This document shows, in pieces, positions 59,722-64,000 of a stretch of DNA of 64,000 bases. Origin of the DNA: Tritrichomonas foetus (Eukaryota; Parabasalia; Tritrichomonadida; Tritrichomonadidae). Position 1 is the first letter of the stretch, and each line of letters opens with the position of its first letter. Location: assembly GCA_001839685.1 (NCBI GenBank), contig MLAK01000024.1, forward strand, positions 47,499-111,498, written 5' to 3'. A program made the position numbers and the translations under genes. A model generated the notes under the pieces. That model was given only the letters and a program-made list of their open reading frames with translations, ran no database searches and had not been told where the DNA came from.

Positions 59722-61458
59722 TTATTTCTTCAGATACTCATCTATTCCAAATAATTTAAAATACTCTTCAAACTTTTTTAAGAGCGAGCGAATTTCTGTG
59801 ATGGTTCCATGTTCAATGAATTTTGCTGCTTTTTCAATCATTTCGAAACAATCTATATCATTTGTTTGTTCACTTTGAACATTTTTCAGCGAATTCTTAA
59901 AAATATTTGCATAATTATCAAGTTTGGATTTTAGGTCACCAAGTAATTTTCGATCGTCATCACCTTTCAAAACAATTTGAACAAATTCATATTTTTCTTT
60001 ATTTTGTAAATCAGTGAGAGGAGAAGGCTCAATTTCTATTGTTTCACATTTTTCATCATCTCTTTCAAAAGAGTTGATGATTTTCATCATTTCGGTTTTT
60101 TCAGGAACTGAACACCAAGCGGCACTTAAAACTGTTGTTGTTGGATTATCCATGAAAAATAACCCATTCAATTCATCATTCAATTCATAATCAAATTTCG
60201 AAATATTTTTTAAACTATATTGCTTCAAAATATTTCCACAACCAATTGGAACTTCATTTTCTTCTGCAAAAAAAACAGCTTTTTCACAAATCGTAGAATG
60301 TAAAACGATATATTGAGAACAATTGTTGTTTTTCACACAATAATCTTCAATTACACCACCACATTCAACAGATATAGTATATATTGGTGATTGATGTAAT
60401 TCTACCAGTTTATATCTACTGACATTTAATAAAGCATTCAAAAAGTGAAGTGACCCGATAGCAATTGAATCAGATGCTGGCAATTCACGCAAAATTTCAA
60501 TATTTTTGACATTTTTCATATTTTTGACATAACCTACAGAATTCACAGCATTTTTAATTGCTTCTTGAACAAAATTAAATCTTGAGGCAGAGCCAATAAT
60601 TTGAACTTCGTCAATTTGCCCAGTTATTGCTTCTTTTACAACATTTGATAATTCGTTTAATTCATTTTTTAGTACTTTAGTAAAAGAATTGCCTGATTGA
60701 ATTAATAATTTCTGTGCTTTTGATTCTGTCACTTTTTTGACCTTTGAAATTTTTGAATTGAATGAAAAACCGCCTGTTTTTTCACTCCAAATATAGCTTG
60801 TTTGAACAGCAACTGGTGTAGCTTTAATTGTTGAAAATTCAACACGATAAGCTCTTGCACCAGCTGCGCCAACATCCACAAACAAAACATTTCTTTTTTT
60901 TTGTAAAAATCTATGATAAAATTTCACATTATATAATTGAATGGTTGATTGGTCGTCATCAAAAATTCCATAAAATGGCAATCGAGCCAAATACATTGCT
61001 TGCGTGAGACATTCGCGTTGCGACAGCGTAAAATATCGTGGAACACATAGCGAAATTCCTTCGAGGCCGGCATATTGTTGATTCATGAAAAGTTTCGTTA
61101 ATAAGATCGATAACATCTCAGTCGTGTTTGCAACAGGCGGAGTTGAATGCTCGAGGTTGTATCGTCCTAAAAAATACGTTACTCTGTCTGTTCCTGAATT
61201 TGGATGATATTTCAAATATTTTAAAGCGTCGTCTCCATATTTTGGAATTGAGTCATACCCGTCTTCATTTGATAGGTGTCTGTCTAACGGTTTGTCTGTT
61301 TTGAACGCGACCGCGCTCGGTGTTAAAATTTTATTATCATTATTTAAGGCCATTTTGGCTTCCGCTGTAATCGAACTGAGAGCTATTCGTATGTATTGTG
61401 ATCCAATGTCGATTGATGCATATGATGAAAGTGTAAAAGCCGAGAAAAGAAAAAACAT
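59722..61458 (-). CDS. ER Hsp70 of the GRP170/HYOU1 type
   Basis: A 578-aa divergent Hsp70. A signal peptide (MFFLFSAFTLSSYA) is followed directly by the ATPase-domain start SIDIGSQYIRIALSS, the arrangement of the ER-lumenal GRP170/Lhs1 group. Further marks: RVTYFLGRYNLEHSTPPVAN, GISLCVPRYFTLSQRECLTQ (Hsp70 ITVPAYF region), NVLFVDVGAAGARAYRVEF (phosphate-2 loop, normally DLGG) and EVQIIGSASRFNFVQEAI (GGSSRIP region). The substrate-binding part is short and the end EYFKLFGIDEYLKK has no KDEL-type signal. It probably acts as a nucleotide-exchange factor or holdase for BiP in the ER. Start ATG, stop TAA. Confidence 0.88.
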   Translation of the reverse strand: MFFLFSAFTLSSYASIDIGSQYIRIALSSITAEAKMALNNDNKILTPSAVAFKTDKPLDRHLSNEDGYDSIPKYGDDALKYLKYHPNSGTDRVTYFLGRYNLEHSTPPVANTTEMLSILLTKLFMNQQYAGLEGISLCVPRYFTLSQRECLTQAMYLARLPFYGIFDDDQSTIQLYNVKFYHRFLQKKRNVLFVDVGAAGARAYRVEFSTIKATPVAVQTSYIWSEKTGGFSFNSKISKVKKVTESKAQKLLIQSGNSFTKVLKNELNELSNVVKEAITGQIDEVQIIGSASRFNFVQEAIKNAVNSVGYVKNMKNVKNIEILRELPASDSIAIGSLHFLNALLNVSRYKLVELHQSPIYTISVECGGVIEDYCVKNNNCSQYIVLHSTICEKAVFFAEENEVPIGCGNILKQYSLKNISKFDYELNDELNGLFFMDNPTTTVLSAAWCSVPEKTEMMKIINSFERDDEKCETIEIEPSPLTDLQNKEKYEFVQIVLKGDDDRKLLGDLKSKLDNYANIFKNSLKNVQSEQTNDIDCFEMIEKAAKFIEHGTITEIRSLLKKFEEYFKLFGIDEYLKK

Positions 61459-61737
61459 ATATTTAACACTTCGGCCATATAATCATTGAAAAAGTTATGA
61501 GGAGTATCTCATTAATGTAAAACATTTGTATATATTGTGATAACTTATGACCATCCATGTATGATAACCCCTTCATCCAGTTTTGGAAAACTTCCATAAA
61601 CTTTCAGGAAATAGGATTGAATCATTAAAATATGAATTTCATGTTCACAAAGATGCTTTTGAACACGAATTTATCGATTCAATGATATAATTATATTTAA
61701 ATTAATAATAAGTTGTGTATTAATAAATAAGATTCTT
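61459..61737. other. Intergenic interval
   Basis: About 280 bp of AT-rich DNA between two minus-strand genes; nothing recognised. Confidence 0.6.
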
Positions 61738-64000
61738 TTATTCTTGATTAGAAACATGATCTGCTCCTGTTTCTTCGAGCGCTGCCAAAGGCTTAGTTCC
61801 TTCAGTTGCGATCAAAACATCTCCATTTCCATGTAATGCAACAATATAGATATCTGTACCTTTCTTCACTTTAACTTCACAGCTTAAATCTTCTCTGTTT
61901 CTTCTAATAGATACCTGCATTCCATACAATTGTGCAAGATACTTAAACAACAATGCACGATGACGAATAGCGCCAACCTGAAGTTGTCCAAGCATTACAA
62001 CATCTGAATGTGTCTTATATTTGCAGCGACTGACTTCCGCTTCATAAGGGATTCTTCCACCTTCGAAAGAGCCGCCCATTCGATTAATTACGAAATTAGC
62101 AACAGCCACTGCAATATGTGGCCATTCTGGAATAACAACTGTTGGTTGAATTTCTTGTTGTGGGTCATTTTTCTTTCCTTTCTTTTTGGGTGGAGGTAAT
62201 TCTGCTGGTTCAATTTTTACTGAAAAACTATCAGCAAGTGATTGAACGGCTTCTTTTAGGCCTTCATCACGATTTTGATCAAGGAGAAGTGCTTCAATAC
62301 GAAGATGAATTACATCATTAAGTAAATCTTCGATTGAACGATAATTTTCTGATCGTGGATCAATTGAATAAAATCCATCTTCAATTTGATCTGCAAAATC
62401 AATAATATCTTTTACCCAGAATTTAGCTACAATGTTTGAAGCACATAATGTTTCTAATGCATTTGTAGCAAATGCAGATAGGTTTAAATTGATCATTGCT
62501 GAAGATGCTGCAAACCTCTTCAATTTTTCAATTAAACCGAAGCTGCAAAATTGAACAGCAATTTTTGGCATCATTGCAAGAGAGTTAATTGCATGAAGAG
62601 CATTACGACGAATAGCAACTTTCTTGTTGGCAATTAATTTAATCAATATCTGCATGAATTGTGGTCTGTTTGCAATATCAGAACGAGCTGCATCATCAAC
62701 AGCCAATGTCGCTAAAATAAGCATTGATGTATTCAAAATATCTGGGAAATCACTTGAAATTAAGATTTCTAAATCATTCATTGATCGTTCAATTAAAAGC
62801 GTCTGTAATTTGGAATCTCCAATCATCTTGTAGAACATTGGAAGTATAATCATCTGGAATTCTATTCTCCATCCGTTGTCATCATCTTCAACCAGAACTT
62901 GTTTGTCAGCAGCTGCTTCAACCTCAGCAGGTGGTGCTGAAGGTGTTTCTGGTGGTGCGTTTTTATCATTCCTTGGAGAAACTGTATTACTTGTCGCTGA
63001 TGGAATTTGGGCTGGTGGATTTTCTGGGCTTGCTGGTGTGACGTTTTCTGTTGGACCATCATTTGAAACTGTTTCATGTAAAATTCTGATAAGTTGTTCA
63101 ATTGCACCAAATTCGTGAAGTTTTGAACGAATTGATCTATTTTCGCATACTTTATCAAGAACAAGAATCATTGATTTCCGAATCGATCTACTGCTTGGCA
63201 TTATTTGTCCATCAGTTCCTTGATACTCAGTAGCCAACAATTTACAAAGTCTGCTGAGTTGTTCGGATTCAAGTAATGATGAATGAGTGTTTGCATCTGC
63301 GGCCAGGCACGCCAGAATTTCAGCCATTGTCTCTTTAATAGGCAGCTCAGTTTGAGCAGAATAAATTCGATCAACAAGAAGGGGGACTTGCTGGGAAAGG
63401 GCTCTTGCAACAAGTGGAATATTGCAGCAATTTCGGAAAATGATTAAAAGATGTGGAACAACTGGATCAAACTCTTCCAGGTCGTTTAAAGTATTAATAA
63501 ATTTCTGAAGCAAATCATCGTCAAAATGGTATTGAAACGCATTCACATTTGAGACTTGAGCAACAATTGTATAGGCGTACGTTTGTATTGACTTATCGGC
63601 ATCATCGAGATATGGAAAAACATTCTTCCAGCCCATCCGCTCCTCGAACAAAACGACGCATTCCGAATCCGTAATGATATTTCCGGTCGCCTGGAGGGCA
63701 TTCCCGAGAACTTCTTCATCGAGATCTTCCGACCCTAGAAAATCGATCAGCGAGTCGAATAATCCGCTCTTGAGTATGGCGCGACGATTTTCAAAGTCTG
63801 TGCTCATTTTGAGGAGCGCGGTTGAAACTTGCGATTGGATTGTTGGATCATCCCTTTTTAAAGCCTCTTTGAAGACTTCGAGGGCTCCGTTTGCAATGAT
63901 TTCGCGGGAAGTGACTGGATCCTCAGCCAAAGCGACGAGTGCTTCAAAGCATCTTTCAGATAACGATGGAGTATCGAATGCGCCGGAGAAATTAACGATG
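61738..64000 (-). CDS. ARMC3-like Armadillo-repeat protein (5' end outside window)
   Basis: The frame is open to the last base, so the N-terminus lies beyond the window; at least 754 residues are visible. It has tandem Armadillo repeats (for example REIIANGALEVFKEALKRDD, TQVSTALLKMS-type helices, VAIRRNALHAINSLAMM), an acidic Pro/Ala-rich linker near 63000, a Lys-rich KKKGKK patch, then a C-terminal EDR1-like (transglutaminase-like) domain as in ARMC3: WPHIAVAVANFVINRMGG, VGAIRHRALLFKYLAQLYGM and DIYIVALHGNGDVLIATEG. ARMC3 is known in ciliated cells, so a flagellar or cytoskeletal role is a reasonable inference. Ends TAA. Confidence 0.9.
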   Translation of the reverse strand, partial: IVNFSGAFDTPSLSERCFEALVALAEDPVTSREIIANGALEVFKEALKRDDPTIQSQVSTALLKMSTDFENRRAILKSGLFDSLIDFLGSEDLDEEVLGNALQATGNIITDSECVVLFEERMGWKNVFPYLDDADKSIQTYAYTIVAQVSNVNAFQYHFDDDLLQKFINTLNDLEEFDPVVPHLLIIFRNCCNIPLVARALSQQVPLLVDRIYSAQTELPIKETMAEILACLAADANTHSSLLESEQLSRLCKLLATEYQGTDGQIMPSSRSIRKSMILVLDKVCENRSIRSKLHEFGAIEQLIRILHETVSNDGPTENVTPASPENPPAQIPSATSNTVSPRNDKNAPPETPSAPPAEVEAAADKQVLVEDDDNGWRIEFQMIILPMFYKMIGDSKLQTLLIERSMNDLEILISSDFPDILNTSMLILATLAVDDAARSDIANRPQFMQILIKLIANKKVAIRRNALHAINSLAMMPKIAVQFCSFGLIEKLKRFAASSAMINLNLSAFATNALETLCASNIVAKFWVKDIIDFADQIEDGFYSIDPRSENYRSIEDLLNDVIHLRIEALLLDQNRDEGLKEAVQSLADSFSVKIEPAELPPPKKKGKKNDPQQEIQPTVVIPEWPHIAVAVANFVINRMGGSFEGGRIPYEAEVSRCKYKTHSDVVMLGQLQVGAIRHRALLFKYLAQLYGMQVSIRRNREDLSCEVKVKKGTDIYIVALHGNGDVLIATEGTKPLAALEETGADHVSNQE

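Overview
The window looks like a piece of nuclear genome from a parabasalid protist, most likely a Tritrichomonas-like trichomonad. The DNA is AT-rich. Almost all genes are intronless ORFs on both strands, with intergenic gaps from 50 bp to 2 kb. Several start codons are preceded within 10-30 bp by TCAC/TCATT initiator-like boxes of the trichomonad type. The protein set fits: BTB plus F5/8C-like proteins, many kinases, decayed ankyrin/DUF3447-like genes, a GAF-rich cyclic-nucleotide phosphodiesterase and a DPE2-type glucanotransferase. The species is inferred, not proven. A 661-base assembly gap lies at 21119-21779 and scattered N calls occur elsewhere.

Layout. 0-6.5 kb: a 16-bp satellite at the left edge, a coiled-coil gene, a broken BTB-F5/8C gene, a Rab-like GTPase and ankyrin-type remnants. 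7-13 kb: a P-loop NTPase-like protein, a decayed kinase, a BTB-coiled-coil-discoidin protein and a hAT-like transposase relic. 13-18 kb: proteasome alpha-5, a METTL25-like methyltransferase and an M18 aspartyl aminopeptidase. 17.8-24.5 kb: one long host gene split by a pogo/Tc1-mariner-type transposon (20336-23171). The 2838-bp insertion (element plus duplicated TA) keeps the frame, so the empty site can be deduced exactly. 24.9-30.3 kb: a short-chain dehydrogenase relative and two CAMK/AMPK-type kinases. 30.5-34 kb: a 1.1-kb repeat element and an SP-RING SUMO ligase gene with a frameshifting insertion. 34-44 kb: a USP7-like protein lacking its catalytic Cys, a NEK kinase, a KELEKQ-repeat protein, RNA polymerase subunit AC40 and an ARM-like protein. 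45-51.4 kb: a second, nearly identical copy of the 1.1-kb element, the GAF-PDE, a tiny probably acylated protein and a degenerate MoxR-type AAA+ protein. 52-64 kb: a CBM20/GH77 protein with altered catalytic residues, a large secreted protein, an ER Hsp70 of the GRP170 type and an ARMC3-like protein running off the right edge.

There is no operon logic. The genes are ordinary housekeeping, signalling and surface genes. Three observations stand out. (1) A recent transposon cleanly splits a 1300-residue reading frame and donates the new C-terminus of its first half. (2) A two-copy 1.1-kb element has 14-bp terminal inverted repeats and a different perfect 8-bp target duplication at each copy. (3) Several proteins keep an enzyme fold but have lost key catalytic residues (USP, GH77, MoxR AAA+, SDR).
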